Positions 52,807 through 62,495 of a stretch of 64,000 nucleotides of DNA are shown here, piece by piece. The notes beneath the pieces were generated by a model that saw only the letters and a list, made by a program, of their open reading frames with translations, was not told the origin of the DNA and ran no database searches. The DNA comes from Mycobacterium sp. HUMS_12744610. GTDB lineage: Bacteria; Actinomycetota; Actinomycetes; Mycobacteriales; Mycobacteriaceae. Within the stretch, counting starts at the first letter, position 1; every line of letters starts with the position of its first letter. Location of the stretch: positions 5,518,001 to 5,582,000 of the forward strand of contig NZ_JBGEDP010000001.1 in the NCBI RefSeq assembly GCF_041206865.1, given 5' to 3'. Made by a program: the position numbers and the translations under genes.

Positions 52807-54504
52807 GTGGCTTTGGGACGGGAAAATCGGCAGGGCCGGTTCGATGACGTGATGCTGCTTGTCGGCGATCAGCTGCCGGCGGGCAGCATCTATCGGCTGC
52901 TGGCCGACCACGGCGGTGCACTGTTCGACGACGATTATTTCGCTGATGTGTTCAAGCGTTCGGCGTTGGGTCGGCCAACGGTGCCGGCGCGGGTGATGGC
53001 CGCGGTGATGCTGCTGCAGGCCTACGAGGGGCTTTCGGATCGGGAGGCCTGCGACCGGCTGGCCTTTGACCTGCGCTGGAAAGCGGCCGCCGGGTTGACC
53101 GTGGATGCGGAGGCGTTTCATCCCACGGTGCTGGTCGGGATGCGCAACCGGCTACGCGCATCGGATCGGCCACGGCGGTTGTTCGAGGACGTCAACACCA
53201 CGGCGCGGGCGGCGGGGTTGTTGCGGGGACGGCGCCGGGTGCTCGATTCCACTCCGCTGTTGGATGCGGTGGCCACCCAGGACACGGTGATCCAGCTGCG
53301 GGCCGCGATCCGCAAACTACTGGCGGTGGCCGATCGGGCCGATCCGGAGGTGGCCGGTGCGGTGCGCACCGTGCTGACCCGCGACGATGACTACGCCAGC
53401 CTGGGAAAACCACCGTGTGACTGGGACGATCCCACGGCGCGTGAAGCCTTGGTCGATGCGCTGGTGCGCGACGCCAAGGCAGCACTGGAGGCCTGCGATG
53501 GCCGCCAGCTTGACGGGGCACTCGGTGAGGCGGTCGAGTTGCTGGCGCTGGTGGCCGGCCAGGACGTCGAGGCCGGCGACGACGGGGTGTTTCGCATCGC
53601 GAGGCGGGTGGCCCGGGATCGGCTGATCTCCACCGTTGATACCGAGGCCCGCCATGGGCATAAGTCGCGGGCGCGGACCTTCGATGGCTACAAGTCCCAT
53701 TTGGGTATCGATCCCGATGACGAGCTGATCACCGCGGTGGCCGTCACCGCGGCCAACGCCGCCGACCGTGAGGTCATCGACGAGCTGCTGGGCAACCCGG
53801 TCACCGACACCACGAGTGCTGCACCCGATTCCGCCGCCACCGATGCCGCCACCGATGCCGATGCCGATGCCGATGCCGATGCCGATGCCGATGCCGATGA
53901 AACGATCACCGATCACGGTGAGCATGTGCGAAACGAGTCGGAGCCCAATGTCTTTGAGGTGTATGGCGATTCGGCTTACGCTGATGGGGCCACCCTCGAT
54001 GAGCAGACCCAACGTGGCCATGACATGCGCGCCAAAGTGCCCCCGGTGCGCAACGCCAACGGCTATTCCAAAGACCAGTTCGGTATCGACCTGACTGCGG
54101 GCACCGTCACCTGCCCGGCCGAGCACACTGTGGCCATCAGCACCGGGCGGCGTCAGCAGGTCGCTCGCTTCGGGGCATTGTGTGGGTCGTGTCCGCTGCG
54201 GGCGCAATGCACCAAAGCCCGCCGTGGACGGGTGATCACCATCCATGCCCATGAGGCCGCCCTACAGCTGGCCAAGGCCCGCCAACGCGACCCGGCCTGG
54301 CAGACCGATTACCGAACGTATCGGCCGGTTGTGGAACGCAAGATCAGTCACTTCACCCGGCGCCCCTGGGGTGGTCGCAAGGCTCGCTGCCGCGGACAAC
54401 AACGCATCCTGACCGACATCCTCGCCCGAGCCGGCGCGATCAACCTCGCCCGATTGGCCAGCCTGGGCCTGCATTCAGCGGCCGGGGGCTGGGCCATCGC
54501 CTGA
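52807..54504 (+). CDS. IS1182-family transposase
   Basis: A 565-residue transposase of the IS1182 group. The N-terminal DUF772 region has GRPTVPARVMAAVMLLQAYE and GLSDREACDRLAFDLRWKAA. DDE-type segments follow: RVLDSTPLLDAVATQD, STVDTEARHGHKSRARTFDGY, and VYGDSAYADG. The C-terminal part has a Cys cluster (LCGSCPLRAQC). A GTG at 52807 follows GAGGA by 8 bp; GTG 52762 is an alternative. An unusual acidic spacer of repeated Asp-Ala splits the catalytic domain. No frameshift, so the element may still be mobile. Confidence 0.88.
   Translation: MALGRENRQGRFDDVMLLVGDQLPAGSIYRLLADHGGALFDDDYFADVFKRSALGRPTVPARVMAAVMLLQAYEGLSDREACDRLAFDLRWKAAAGLTVDAEAFHPTVLVGMRNRLRASDRPRRLFEDVNTTARAAGLLRGRRRVLDSTPLLDAVATQDTVIQLRAAIRKLLAVADRADPEVAGAVRTVLTRDDDYASLGKPPCDWDDPTAREALVDALVRDAKAALEACDGRQLDGALGEAVELLALVAGQDVEAGDDGVFRIARRVARDRLISTVDTEARHGHKSRARTFDGYKSHLGIDPDDELITAVAVTAANAADREVIDELLGNPVTDTTSAAPDSAATDAATDADADADADADADADETITDHGEHVRNESEPNVFEVYGDSAYADGATLDEQTQRGHDMRAKVPPVRNANGYSKDQFGIDLTAGTVTCPAEHTVAISTGRRQQVARFGALCGSCPLRAQCTKARRGRVITIHAHEAALQLAKARQRDPAWQTDYRTYRPVVERKISHFTRRPWGGRKARCRGQQRILTDILARAGAINLARLASLGLHSAAGGWAIA
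53854..53895 (+). repeat. Hexanucleotide repeat GATGCC x7 in the transposase
   Basis: Seven perfect units encode (Asp-Ala)7 inside the transposase, between the second and third DDE segments. Nearby GCCACCGATGCC stretches look like degenerate units. Multiples of 6 bp keep frame, so copy number can vary freely and could serve to tell IS copies apart. Confidence 0.95.
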
Positions 54505-55700
54505 TCGGGACCACCAGGCCACCAGGCCACCAGGCCACCTACGATCCCATTAATATCAGCCAGCGCAAGCCCCTCCCAGCCGTCGAGACCCCGATACCGC
54601 GAAATCCCCGCCCTGCTGGAGGTCACTACATCAGCGCCGTCCCAGGCCATCGACGCCGTCGTCGACCGGCACGACCCCGCGGCGTTGCGGCGCACCCGCG
54701 CCGCCGCCCGGGGCCGCGACGTGGTCATCACCCCTCCCGATGACCAGTCGGGCATCGCGAACCTCTGGGGCGCGATGTTCGCCACCGACGCGGCCGTGCT
54801 CGAGCGGCGGCTCTCGCAGCTCGCCCACGACGTGTGCGACGACGACCCGCGCACCGTCGCCCAGCGCCGCGCCGACGCCCTGGGCGCCCTGGCCGCGGGG
54901 GCCGAACGGTTGGCGTGCAACTGCGGCAACGAGCGGTGCCCGGCCGCCGGGCCCGACGCGCGGGCCACCGCCGTGGTCGTCCACGTTTTCGCCGACGCGG
55001 CGGCGCTCGACACACCACCCGACCCGCACCTATCCGGTGAAGTGGCGGCCCCGAAGATCACCGCGCAGACCACCCTGGCCGAGGCGCTGGCGCCCGCTCC
55101 CGAACCCGACGTTCCGGCCGGCCCGAAGCCCCCCACCGCGCTGATCGCCGGCGGCGCGGTGCTGCCGTCCTCGATGCTGGCCGAGTTGGTCCGCGGCGGC
55201 GCGAAGGTGCGGCCGGTGCGCCACCCCGGCGACAGCCCCCCCGAGCCGGGCTACCGCCCGTCGGCCGCGCTGCAGCGGTTCATCCGCTGCCGCGACCTGA
55301 CTTGCCGGTTCCCCGGATGCGATCGGCCCGCCGAATTCGCCGACATCGACCACACCATTCCCTACCCCCTCGGGCCGACCCACCCCTCCAACCTCAAATG
55401 TCTTTGCAGAAAACATCATTTGCTCAAAACTTTTTGGACCGGCTGGCGCGATCGGCAGCACCCCGACGGTGTCATCGTGTGGACCTCACCCTCGGGGCAC
55501 GAGTACATCACCCGCCCGGGCAGCCGACTGCTGTTTCCCGCCCTGAGCCTGCCCACCGGTGAATTGCCCGCTGCCACAACCACATTACGGCCCACGGGGA
55601 ACCGCGGCATCATGATGCCCACGCGCCGCCGGACCCGAAAACAGGACCGCGCCCGCCGCATCGACGCCGAGCGCAACGAACGCCCGCCGTTTTAGCGGGC

Positions 55701-56681
55701 TCAGTGCGCGATCGCCGCCCGGTGCGCCCCGGCCCCCGGGGTGGGCCAGTCCAGCCGTGCCAGCAGACCGGCCGGCTCCGCGGTGTGCCCGTCCAGGCGC
55801 TGGGTGGAAAGCAGATCCAGCGCCGCCAGCGCGGGCCCGTGGTTGCCGCGTTGCGGGGTCAGTCCGGCCACCGGCGCGGCGGCCTCGGGCGGCGACTCGG
55901 TGAGGAACGCGCAGGCGGCCGCGAACGTCCGCCCGGTGCGGTCACCGGCGATCTCGAGCGCCGTACACGTCTCGCGCACCGGATGTGACAGGACCGCGTC
56001 CAGGGTCTCGGGCAACGACTCGTCGACGCAGACCCGGTACACCGCAACGTAATCCGATGCGCCCCGCTGCAACCCGCGCCATGTCTCGCGAGCGTTGGCC
56101 GGCAGCAGGCGCGGGACGTCGTCGGGCCCGACCATGGTGGCGTCCCAACCGATTTCGCGCAGGCGGTCGGCCAGTCGACGCACCGCGACACCGGTGGTCT
56201 CCGACAACGGGATTTGCGCCGAGCGGGCCCGCAGCGCCGCGAGGTTGTCGGTGGCCGACACCGTGAGCCCGATCCAGGTCTCCTGCACCCGGGCCGCGCT
56301 GCTGCGGCTGGTGATCCGTATCGCGTCGGCCCGGATGCCGTAGCAGTCCAGGTGCCGGGCGATCAGCGGCAGCGGCAGCACCTGCGACTCGTCGGCCGGC
56401 GGGCCGACCCGCAGCAGCGCGGTCGCCTTGGTCGCGGGCACCGATCCCGGCACGTAGAGGTTGCGGCGGCTCATGATGGCGAGCCGGCGCCGCAGGATCG
56501 TGGTGAAGTGCAGCCCACCCCACCAGCCGAACAGCAGGATCACGGCGACGGCGGCGGCGCCGAGCAGCCAGTAGGCGCGTTCGGACCGCCACGGGTAGGC
56601 CATCGCCGCGGGCACGACGAACAGCAGCGCCAGTGTCACCCGGCCGGGACCGGGAACCGGTATCGAGCGAAGCGGGCTCAC
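55701..56681 (-). CDS. eccE3: ESX-3 component EccE3
   Basis: A 326-residue protein close in length to Rv0292. Two N-terminal membrane helices (VTLALLFVVPAAMAYPW and YWLLGAAAVAVILLFGWWGG) precede a soluble domain typical of EccE: SRRNLYVPGSVPATKATALL, ESQVLPLPLIARHLDCYGI, and GWDATMVGPDDVPRLLPANA. EccE sits at the rim of the type VII membrane complex, where it contacts mycosin and stabilises the assembly. The GTG start overlaps the mycP3 stop (GTGA). It is the last gene of the operon, ending 5 bp from the 13E12 stop. Confidence 0.92.
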   Translation of the reverse strand: MSPLRSIPVPGPGRVTLALLFVVPAAMAYPWRSERAYWLLGAAAVAVILLFGWWGGLHFTTILRRRLAIMSRRNLYVPGSVPATKATALLRVGPPADESQVLPLPLIARHLDCYGIRADAIRITSRSSAARVQETWIGLTVSATDNLAALRARSAQIPLSETTGVAVRRLADRLREIGWDATMVGPDDVPRLLPANARETWRGLQRGASDYVAVYRVCVDESLPETLDAVLSHPVRETCTALEIAGDRTGRTFAAACAFLTESPPEAAAPVAGLTPQRGNHGPALAALDLLSTQRLDGHTAEPAGLLARLDWPTPGAGAHRAAIAH

Positions 56682-58051
56682 TTGGGTAACTCCTTCCGTC
56701 GGCGTGCGCCGATCGCGGTGAAAGCTGCGACGGCCGCGACCGCCACCGCCAGCGCGGCGGTACCGGCCACCGCGACGGTCCGCGGCGTGGTGTCGGCCGG
56801 CGCCGCCGCCGCCGGCACGGCCACCGGTTTCGCCGGGGCGGCCGGCGGGCCGGCGGCGGGCAGTTGCCAGGTCAGGGCCGCCGCCGGGTCGACGCTGCCG
56901 GCCCCGACGATGTCGGAGGGCGCCCGGGCGCCGTTGTGCGCGGTCGCGGTGAGGCGGTGCACCACCTCGGCGGCCGTCAGCCGGGGGTACATGCTGCGCA
57001 CCAGCGCGGCGACCCCGGCCACGTAGCCGGCGGCGTAACCGGTGCCGCTGAGCGCGACCAGTTGCTGGTGGTTGCCGGGCAGCCCGTCGGCCAGGCCACC
57101 GCCGTCGGCGTTGCTCACCGACACGACGTCTTCCCCGGGCGCCGCGATGCCCACCCACGGCCCGGCCATCGTGAACTTCGACGGCCGGCTCTCGGGGGTC
57201 AGGGCAGCCACCGACAGCACGTAGGGCTGCCACCACGACGGGATGGACACCGATTTGACGCCGGCCCAGTTGCGCGGGTCGTCGGGACGGCTCAGGTCGG
57301 TCAGCGGGTTGGACTCGCAGGGCGCCCCGTCGCCCGCGGCGGCCACGATCACCGCGTCCTTGTCGACCGCCGCGTAGCGCAGCGCCGCGCCGAGGGCGGC
57401 CTGGTCGACGGGGCGGTCGGCCGGCAGGCAGGCGATCGCCGAGACGGTGATCACCCGGGCGCCGAGGTCGGCGGCGTGCACGATCGCCCGGCCCATCGCC
57501 GCGACGTCGAGGGAGGCGCGTGCCAGCAGCGGATCGCCGCCCGGGGTGCGGGGCGAGAACTTCGCCGACGTCGTCCTGATCGCCAGCACCCGCGCCGCGG
57601 GCGCGACCCCGGAGAAGCCGTCGGCACCCGACGGGCCGGGCTGGCCGGCGATGATCCCGGCGACCAGGGTGCCGTGCCCGTCGCAGTCGGTCAGGCCGTC
57701 GGTCGTCTCCACGAAGTCGCCGCCGGGGTCGACGTTGGGCAGCCGCGGACCGGGCCGCACCCCGGTGTCCAGCACCGCGACCAGCTGGCCCTCACCGCGC
57801 GAGAACTGCCACGCCGCAGGCAGGTTCAGCATCGCCTGGCTGGGCGACACCACGTCGGGATCGCTGCCGGGAATCACCCCGGAGGTGCTGCACGGCCCGC
57901 GCTGTTCCATCGGCTGCACGGGCCCCGGCGTGCCGGCGGGCGGCGGCACCCCCGGATCGAGCTGGGGCTTGCCGATCGCGAACGCCGGCGGGCATGCCCA
58001 CAGCACAGCCGCGAACGCCGCTGCCAGGCAGGCCGATCCGGCCCGCATCAT
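56678..58051 (-). CDS. mycP3: ESX-3 mycosin MycP3, apparently without catalytic serine
   Basis: A 457-residue subtilisin-like mycosin with a signal (LAAAFAAVLWACPPAFA), a catalytic domain and a C-terminal anchor (VAVAGTAALAVAVAAVAAF). Catalytic Asp95 (VAVLDTGV) and His126 (CDGHGTLVAG) are present. At the GTS serine site the sequence reads LSGTGYAAGYVAGVAALV, with Gly338 for Ser. The oxyanion Asn of AAAGN is Asp241 (VAAAGDGAPC). In M. tuberculosis MycP3 I recall SGTSYAAGY and AAAGN. The gene has no stop or frameshift, so this is a full-length protein predicted to lack protease activity. Mycosins also hold the ESX complex together, which could be the role kept. It overlaps eccD3 and eccE3 by 4 bp each. 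Confidence 0.9.
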   Translation of the reverse strand: MMRAGSACLAAAFAAVLWACPPAFAIGKPQLDPGVPPPAGTPGPVQPMEQRGPCSTSGVIPGSDPDVVSPSQAMLNLPAAWQFSRGEGQLVAVLDTGVRPGPRLPNVDPGGDFVETTDGLTDCDGHGTLVAGIIAGQPGPSGADGFSGVAPAARVLAIRTTSAKFSPRTPGGDPLLARASLDVAAMGRAIVHAADLGARVITVSAIACLPADRPVDQAALGAALRYAAVDKDAVIVAAAGDGAPCESNPLTDLSRPDDPRNWAGVKSVSIPSWWQPYVLSVAALTPESRPSKFTMAGPWVGIAAPGEDVVSVSNADGGGLADGLPGNHQQLVALSGTGYAAGYVAGVAALVRSMYPRLTAAEVVHRLTATAHNGARAPSDIVGAGSVDPAAALTWQLPAAGPPAAPAKPVAVPAAAAPADTTPRTVAVAGTAALAVAVAAVAAFTAIGARRRKELPK

Positions 58052-59472
58052 CGATTGAGCACCAGGGCGAACAGCCCGACCAGATACGCCATGACGGGGA
58101 TGAGCGACGCGTCCAGGCCGGACGCGACGAAGCCCAGCAGCCGGCGCAGCGGCAGCGAATAGCTCTCCGGCGCGGCGATGCCCGGGTTCAGCGCCACCAC
58201 CAGCCACGCCGACATCAGCGCGACGAGCACCAGCAGCGCACCCAGTGCGGCAGCCCAGCGGCCCGTCGCGGTATAGCACACCAGCAGCACGCCGGCGACC
58301 AGATAGGGCTGGGCGAGCAGCCAGGCCTTGCAGGCCGCCGAGTCCCACACCCGCGCGCGCAACACCGACGCCGCCGCGGTTGCGGCCACCACGTACCAGC
58401 CCCAGCCGCCCACGGCCTCGGGCCGCAGCGCGATCGCCACCGAGCCCAGCACGCTGAGCAGCACCGCGGCCGCGATGAACCCGCTCTGGTGGGCGTCGCC
58501 GATCCGGACCCGCCGCGGCAGGTCCTCGAGCACCCGCAGCGACGGCGCCGACGGCGTGGGGTCGCCGGGCGCCGGGATGACCGGCAACGGGAAGCGCGCC
58601 CACAGCGCCGAGAGCGGGGCCGCCTCGACGGTCACCAGCAGGGCCGCCACGATCAGGCCGCAGCCGAGGGTGAGCATCGGTAGCCGCCAGTACATCTCGA
58701 TGCCCGCGGCCACCAGTACGCCGGCCCCTAGTACCGCCGTCGCGGTGAACAGGCCGACGACGCGCTCGCGCTCCCCGCCGGGCACCATCAGCGCGATCAG
58801 GGACCACGCTGTGGCCCCGGCCGCGGCCAGCACCAGGTTCGCCGGCCCGAACCGGCCGGGCACCGCCAGCGCCAGGGCGGCCGCGACGGGTACCAGGGCG
58901 GTGATCGAGAGCGCGATGCCGGTGCGGGGCGAACGCGCGGTGACCAGCAATCCGGCCACCGCGGTCAGCGCCGCGACCACGCTGACCCCGACCAGTCCGG
59001 CCAGCGCCCCGGTGGCCGCCCGGTAGCTGACCGACAACGCGGTGGCCACCAGCGCCACGACGATCGTCGCGGCCAGCGCGCCACGCTGGATGTGCGCGGC
59101 ACCCCAGGGCCGCAGCCGCGAGGCCGAGAAGATCATGGCGGCGTCGGCGATGTCCTCGACGATGCCCGGCGCGGGCGGGCCGGACGGAACCGGTTGCAGC
59201 GCAAGCAGATCACCGTCGACGACACCGACGGTGTCCAGGCTGGCGTCCAGGCTGAACGGCGCCCCGCCGACGGGAGCCAGGCTCAGCTGGACGGCCGCCC
59301 CGTCGTCGCCGTGGCCGTTGGAGTTCGCCGGAACCATCAAACGCCGTACCGCGGGCAGGATTTCGCGCAGCGGCAGCTCGGCGGGCAGGGCCATCTCCGT
59401 CAGCCTGCTGTCCGCGAGGATGGCGACGCGGACGATCGGCATGACGGTGCCGGACATCATCGGGCCCGCCAC
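58048..59472 (-). CDS. eccD3: ESX-3 membrane channel component EccD3
   Basis: A 474-residue protein as in other ESX-3 loci. The N-terminal ~100 residues form a ubiquitin-like domain (MPIVRVAILADSRLTEMALP, then LSLAPVGGAPFSLDASLDTV). About eleven membrane helices follow, e.g. LAATIVVALVATALSVSYRA and SGFIAAAVLLSVLGSVAIAL. EccD lines the membrane vestibule of the secretion complex. I give the GTG at 59472 as the start; ATGs at 59460 and 59457 are also possible, and none has a clear ribosome site. The best local SD-like run (AGAAGAGAG) precedes an out-of-frame ATG. Confidence 0.92.
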   Translation of the reverse strand: MAGPMMSGTVMPIVRVAILADSRLTEMALPAELPLREILPAVRRLMVPANSNGHGDDGAAVQLSLAPVGGAPFSLDASLDTVGVVDGDLLALQPVPSGPPAPGIVEDIADAAMIFSASRLRPWGAAHIQRGALAATIVVALVATALSVSYRAATGALAGLVGVSVVAALTAVAGLLVTARSPRTGIALSITALVPVAAALALAVPGRFGPANLVLAAAGATAWSLIALMVPGGERERVVGLFTATAVLGAGVLVAAGIEMYWRLPMLTLGCGLIVAALLVTVEAAPLSALWARFPLPVIPAPGDPTPSAPSLRVLEDLPRRVRIGDAHQSGFIAAAVLLSVLGSVAIALRPEAVGGWGWYVVAATAAASVLRARVWDSAACKAWLLAQPYLVAGVLLVCYTATGRWAAALGALLVLVALMSAWLVVALNPGIAAPESYSLPLRRLLGFVASGLDASLIPVMAYLVGLFALVLNR

Positions 59473-59499
59473 GGTTGCTGGGACATCGTGCTCTCTTCT

Positions 59500-60360
59500 C
59501 TATCTGTGTGTCGTTGCGGAAAAGTCTCGGGCCAGCCGCTGACCGGGGAACCACGGGTCGTCCGGCAACAAGGCGGTCAGTTGCTCGACGGCGACGGCCG
59601 TCGCGAATGGGGTGCCCGGGCGAAACGTCGAGATCCACTCGCCGTCGAACGCGCGGGACGGGCTGACCAGTACGCGCCCCGCGGTGGTGTCGACCAGGCT
59701 CATGCCGACCTCGGTGGTCGCGTGCCGCCCGTCGCGGCGGCAGCCGGCGACCACCTCGACGTAGCTGCGCGGGCCGGTGAACACCGATTCGACCACCGGT
59801 CGCGCCGAATCCGGAATGCCCAGGTAGTCAAGGACTTCCGGCAGCGGCACACCGGAGCGCAACCGCTCGTCGGCCCGCGCCCCGACCCGCGCCGGCAGGC
59901 TGAACTCCTCGAATTGGGCCGGCGGCCGCTGCGCCAGCCCGGCACCGAGGACGGGAACCAGCGCCCGGGCGTCCTCGATGTCCATGGCGGTCAACGTGAT
60001 CAGCTGCGCGCTGCGCAGGGCCACGACGGTCTTGCCGGTGACCCCCGGGCGCCTGGCCACCACGCCGCGCAGCAACTCGCCCGGGCCCGGGCCGACGAAG
60101 CGCAGGTCCAGCCACCGGTCCGGGAAGCACACCACCCTGATCCAGTCGGCCACCGCCGCGTTGACGACACCCTCGGCCGACACCAGGCCCATCCGGGTCA
60201 GCTCGTCGCTCCGACTCCGGCAGAACGCGTCCCGCTGCGCGGCATCGCAATAGGGCGTGGTGATCGCCAGAACCCAGGGGAAGTTGCCCGCCCCGATGGT
60301 TTCCGCGATGAACCACGCCTGGTCGACCGTCAGCTCGACGGCGTTGGGTGCTGTGTTCAT
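59500..60360 (-). CDS. espG3: ESX-3 chaperone EspG3
   Basis: A 286-residue cytosolic chaperone very close to Rv0289 as remembered: [20 protein letters not shown] at the N-terminus, [20 protein letters not shown], then [20 protein letters not shown] and [20 protein letters not shown]. EspG3 binds the tip of the PPE partner in PE5-PPE4 pairs and keeps it soluble for secretion. It is ~9 residues shorter than the M. tuberculosis protein because of one loop near [20 protein letters not shown] 60360 is 20 bp after the esxH stop. Confidence 0.95.
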   Translation of the reverse strand: MNTAPNAVELTVDQAWFIAETIGAGNFPWVLAITTPYCDAAQRDAFCRSRSDELTRMGLVSAEGVVNAAVADWIRVVCFPDRWLDLRFVGPGPGELLRGVVARRPGVTGKTVVALRSAQLITLTAMDIEDARALVPVLGAGLAQRPPAQFEEFSLPARVGARADERLRSGVPLPEVLDYLGIPDSARPVVESVFTGPRSYVEVVAGCRRDGRHATTEVGMSLVDTTAGRVLVSPSRAFDGEWISTFRPGTPFATAVAVEQLTALLPDDPWFPGQRLARDFSATTHR

Positions 60361-60380
60361 CGACGTCGTGGACGCGGTGC

Positions 60381-60671
60381 CTAACCGCCCCACTTGGCGG
60401 CTTCGGCCGCGTCGCGGGCGTACATGGACAGGGTGTTGCCCTCGTGGGTGCTGGCCATCGCCTGGTAGGCCCGCACCATGTCCTCCATGGCCTGGTTCCA
60501 CTGAGCCTGCCACACCTGATAGGTCATGCCGGTGTCGCCCTGCCAGGCGCTGGACAGCGCCGCCTGCTCGCTGGCGATGTCGGCGCCCAGCCCCTGCAGC
60601 GTTCCGGCGTAGCCGGACATGTCCGCGGCGTGCGCCAGCATCGCCGGGTAGTTGTACATGATCTGTGACAT
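60381..60671 (-). CDS. esxH: ESX-3 secreted protein EsxH (TB10.4)
   Basis: A 96-residue WxG100 protein: [40 protein letters not shown] (WxG turn), ending [10 protein letters not shown]. It differs from TB10.4 at scattered positions only. It pairs with EsxG and is exported by ESX-3; the pair helps iron and zinc supply and blunts host ESCRT trafficking in M. tuberculosis. The ATG is 31 bp downstream of esxG. The in-frame extension upstream to 60764 is not part of the gene. Confidence 0.97.
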   Translation of the reverse strand: MSQIMYNYPAMLAHAADMSGYAGTLQGLGADIASEQAALSSAWQGDTGMTYQVWQAQWNQAMEDMVRAYQAMASTHEGNTLSMYARDAAEAAKWGG

Positions 60672-60702
60672 CACAAATCCTTTCGTGGGTCGGCCGGGGA
60701 GG

Positions 60703-60996
60703 TCAGAATCCGGCGTAGGTGGACGCGGCCGCGGAATCGGTGGCCACGTACGTGCCCGCGGCATCCCCGAGGTTGGCCTGGGCGATGTCGAGCAAGGTGT
60801 TGATCCGGGCGGCGACCTCGACGAACCGTGCGTGGGCGGCCTGGAACGCCGCCGACGCCTCGCCGACGTGGAACGCCTGCGCCGACATCGCCTCCTGCTC
60901 GGCCTGGCTGATCGTGCTGCGCATCAACGCCGCCTTGGCGCCGAACGCGGACTGCGCGGCCACCAACTGCGGAATGTGAGCATCCAAGAGGCTCAT
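60703..60996 (-). CDS. esxG: ESX-3 secreted protein EsxG
   Basis: A 97-residue protein, [20 protein letters not shown], with the turn FHVGEAS in place of WxG as in EsxG of M. tuberculosis. It ends in [16 protein letters not shown], whose Y-x3-D (YVATD) is the type VII secretion signal of the heterodimer. It binds EsxH. The ATG overlaps the PPE4 stop by 4 bp (ATGA). Highly conserved and complete. Confidence 0.97.
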   Translation of the reverse strand: MSLLDAHIPQLVAAQSAFGAKAALMRSTISQAEQEAMSAQAFHVGEASAAFQAAHARFVEVAARINTLLDIAQANLGDAAGTYVATDSAAASTYAGF

Positions 60997-62492
60997 CGTG
61001 TTTCCCTTCTTCCTTGTTTTCTGGGTGTTCCTGACTCGCGGTCCGGGCCGTCGCCGGCGTGGTCCCAGGTGCCGGGCACCATCGGCATGCGCGGGCCGCC
61101 GCCGAACTCGCCGCCGGCCAGCTCGGCCAGGCCCGCCGCGCGCAGGACGTCGTCCTTGTGGGCGGTGCCGGCAAAACCCAACTCCCCCGCGCCGTTCGCG
61201 CCGGCGAGCACCCGGATGTCGTCGTAGTCGGGCGTGACCCCGAGATCGGAGTCCAGGTCCAGGAATTCGTCACCGTACTCGCGCATCGCGGCCCGCTTGC
61301 GTCGTCGCGCCCGCGACTCAGCCCGCCTCGCCACCCCAGCCGCCGCCGCGGGGACGGTCGCCGCGGGCGCCTTGGCGCCGCCGCGGCCACCCAGCGTCGG
61401 CCCGAAGCCGGGCCCGGGGTCACCGCCGAGGGCCACCGCGTAGCCGAAGCTGCCGGTCGCCGCCGCCGGAGCGGGCGCGGTGGGGGCACCGGCGCCGGTG
61501 GCCGGCGCCGTGGCCGGAGCCGCGGTGGGGGCCACGACCGTCGGGGCCATGGCCGCGACCGGCAATGCCGGCCGGCCGGCCGCCGCGAGCGCCGGCGCGC
61601 CCGCGGCCCCCGCCGCGACCGGCGCGGCGATCGGCACGATCCCGCCGGCCGGCCAGCTGATCGTGCCCAGGCTCAGGCTCACGCCCAGCGACAGCGCCAT
61701 CAGCATCGGGCCGTAGGTCGCGATCGGCGAGACGACTTCGTAGGCCGCGAAGAAGAACATTGGACCGTAAGCCACCAGCGCCGCAGCGGGATTCGTGGCG
61801 AAGGCGGTGATGATCTGCTGCAGCGTCCCCACCGGGTTCTGCAGCAGCGTCTCGAATTCGCCGAACCCCTGCTGGTAGAAGTTCGCGAAGGACTGCACCA
61901 GTTGCACGAGTCCGGAAAACGGGTTGGCCTGGGCCGCGGCGTTGCCGCCGGCGGACTTCACGATCGACGGCGCGGGTGCGGTCCGCGGTGCCGACGCCAG
62001 CGCCGTGCCGGATGCCGCCTGGTAGGCGCTCATCACGGTGGCGGCCTGCACCCACATCCGCGCGTAGTCGGCCTCGTTGAGCGCGATCGGAATGGTGTTG
62101 ATGCCAAAGAAGTTCGTCGCGATCAACACCCCGTGGATCACGTGGTTGGCCGCCAGCTCGGCCAGCGTGGGCATCGCAGCCAGGGCGCCGCTGTAGGCCG
62201 TCGCCGCGGCCTCGTGCTCCGCGGCGACACCGGCGCAGTCCGCGCCGGCCTGCTGCAGCCACGCCAGGTACGGCGCGTGCGCCGCGGCGTACTGCCCGGC
62301 GCTGGGCCCCTGCCAGGCCCCCGCCTGCACCGAGCCGATCAGCCCACCCAGTTCGGCTGCCGCCGAGGAGTATTCGGCGCTGAGCGCGGTCCAGGCGCCC
62401 GCGGCCGCCAACAGCGGCCCCGTCCCCGGCCCGGCGCTCAGCAACGCCGAATGCACTTCCGGCGGTGCGGCCATCCAGATGGGCGAACTCAT
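60993..62492 (-). CDS. PPE4: PPE4 protein of ESX-3
   Basis: A 499-residue PPE protein, PPE at residues 10-12 ([12 protein letters not shown]). The N-terminal ~180-residue PPE domain has [20 protein letters not shown] and the [20 protein letters not shown] block shared by PPE4. A hydrophobic middle, Ala/Pro-rich linker and acidic C-terminus follow ([14 protein letters not shown], then [18 protein letters not shown]), both close to M. tuberculosis PPE4. It pairs with PE5, is chaperoned by EspG3 and takes part in mycobactin-dependent iron uptake. It is slightly shorter than the 513-residue homolog. Confidence 0.95.
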   Translation of the reverse strand: MSSPIWMAAPPEVHSALLSAGPGTGPLLAAAGAWTALSAEYSSAAAELGGLIGSVQAGAWQGPSAGQYAAAHAPYLAWLQQAGADCAGVAAEHEAAATAYSGALAAMPTLAELAANHVIHGVLIATNFFGINTIPIALNEADYARMWVQAATVMSAYQAASGTALASAPRTAPAPSIVKSAGGNAAAQANPFSGLVQLVQSFANFYQQGFGEFETLLQNPVGTLQQIITAFATNPAAALVAYGPMFFFAAYEVVSPIATYGPMLMALSLGVSLSLGTISWPAGGIVPIAAPVAAGAAGAPALAAAGRPALPVAAMAPTVVAPTAAPATAPATGAGAPTAPAPAAATGSFGYAVALGGDPGPGFGPTLGGRGGAKAPAATVPAAAAGVARRAESRARRRKRAAMREYGDEFLDLDSDLGVTPDYDDIRVLAGANGAGELGFAGTAHKDDVLRAAGLAELAGGEFGGGPRMPMVPGTWDHAGDGPDRESGTPRKQGRRETR

Positions 62493-62495
62493 CTC

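Larger units (their letters stand above)
52731..54641 (+). mobile_element. IS1182-like insertion sequence, complete
   Basis: The element is 1911 bp. Its left end (GACGGTGCTGTTTTAGT) and the reverse complement of its right end (GACGGCGCTGATGTAGT) are imperfect inverted repeats with three mismatches in 17. It is flanked by a 4-bp target duplication CCAG (52727-52730 and 54642-54645). Removing it with one CCAG restores the 13E12 frame exactly. One transposase gene fills most of it. The intact duplication indicates a fairly recent insertion. Confidence 0.9.
52272..55695 (+). pseudogene. 13E12/DUF222-HNH endonuclease gene split by an IS element
   Basis: The two parts are 52272-52730 and 54646-55695. 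Joined across the insertion they give one 502-residue frame with no other defect. Before the break the text ends PLSVSKTAQ, and after it resumes [20 protein letters not shown]. The C-terminal part holds the HNH site ([20 protein letters not shown], then [15 protein letters not shown]). 13E12 proteins are a mycobacterial repeat family of presumed nucleases. The insertion cuts off the HNH domain, so this copy is inactive. The stop converges on eccE3, 5 bp away. Confidence 0.9.

Noticed and set aside
57044..57046. Ser335 of LSGTGY as the MycP3 nucleophile
   Set aside because: In other mycosins this Ser is present in addition to the GTS Ser, so it is the conserved neighbour, not the catalytic residue.
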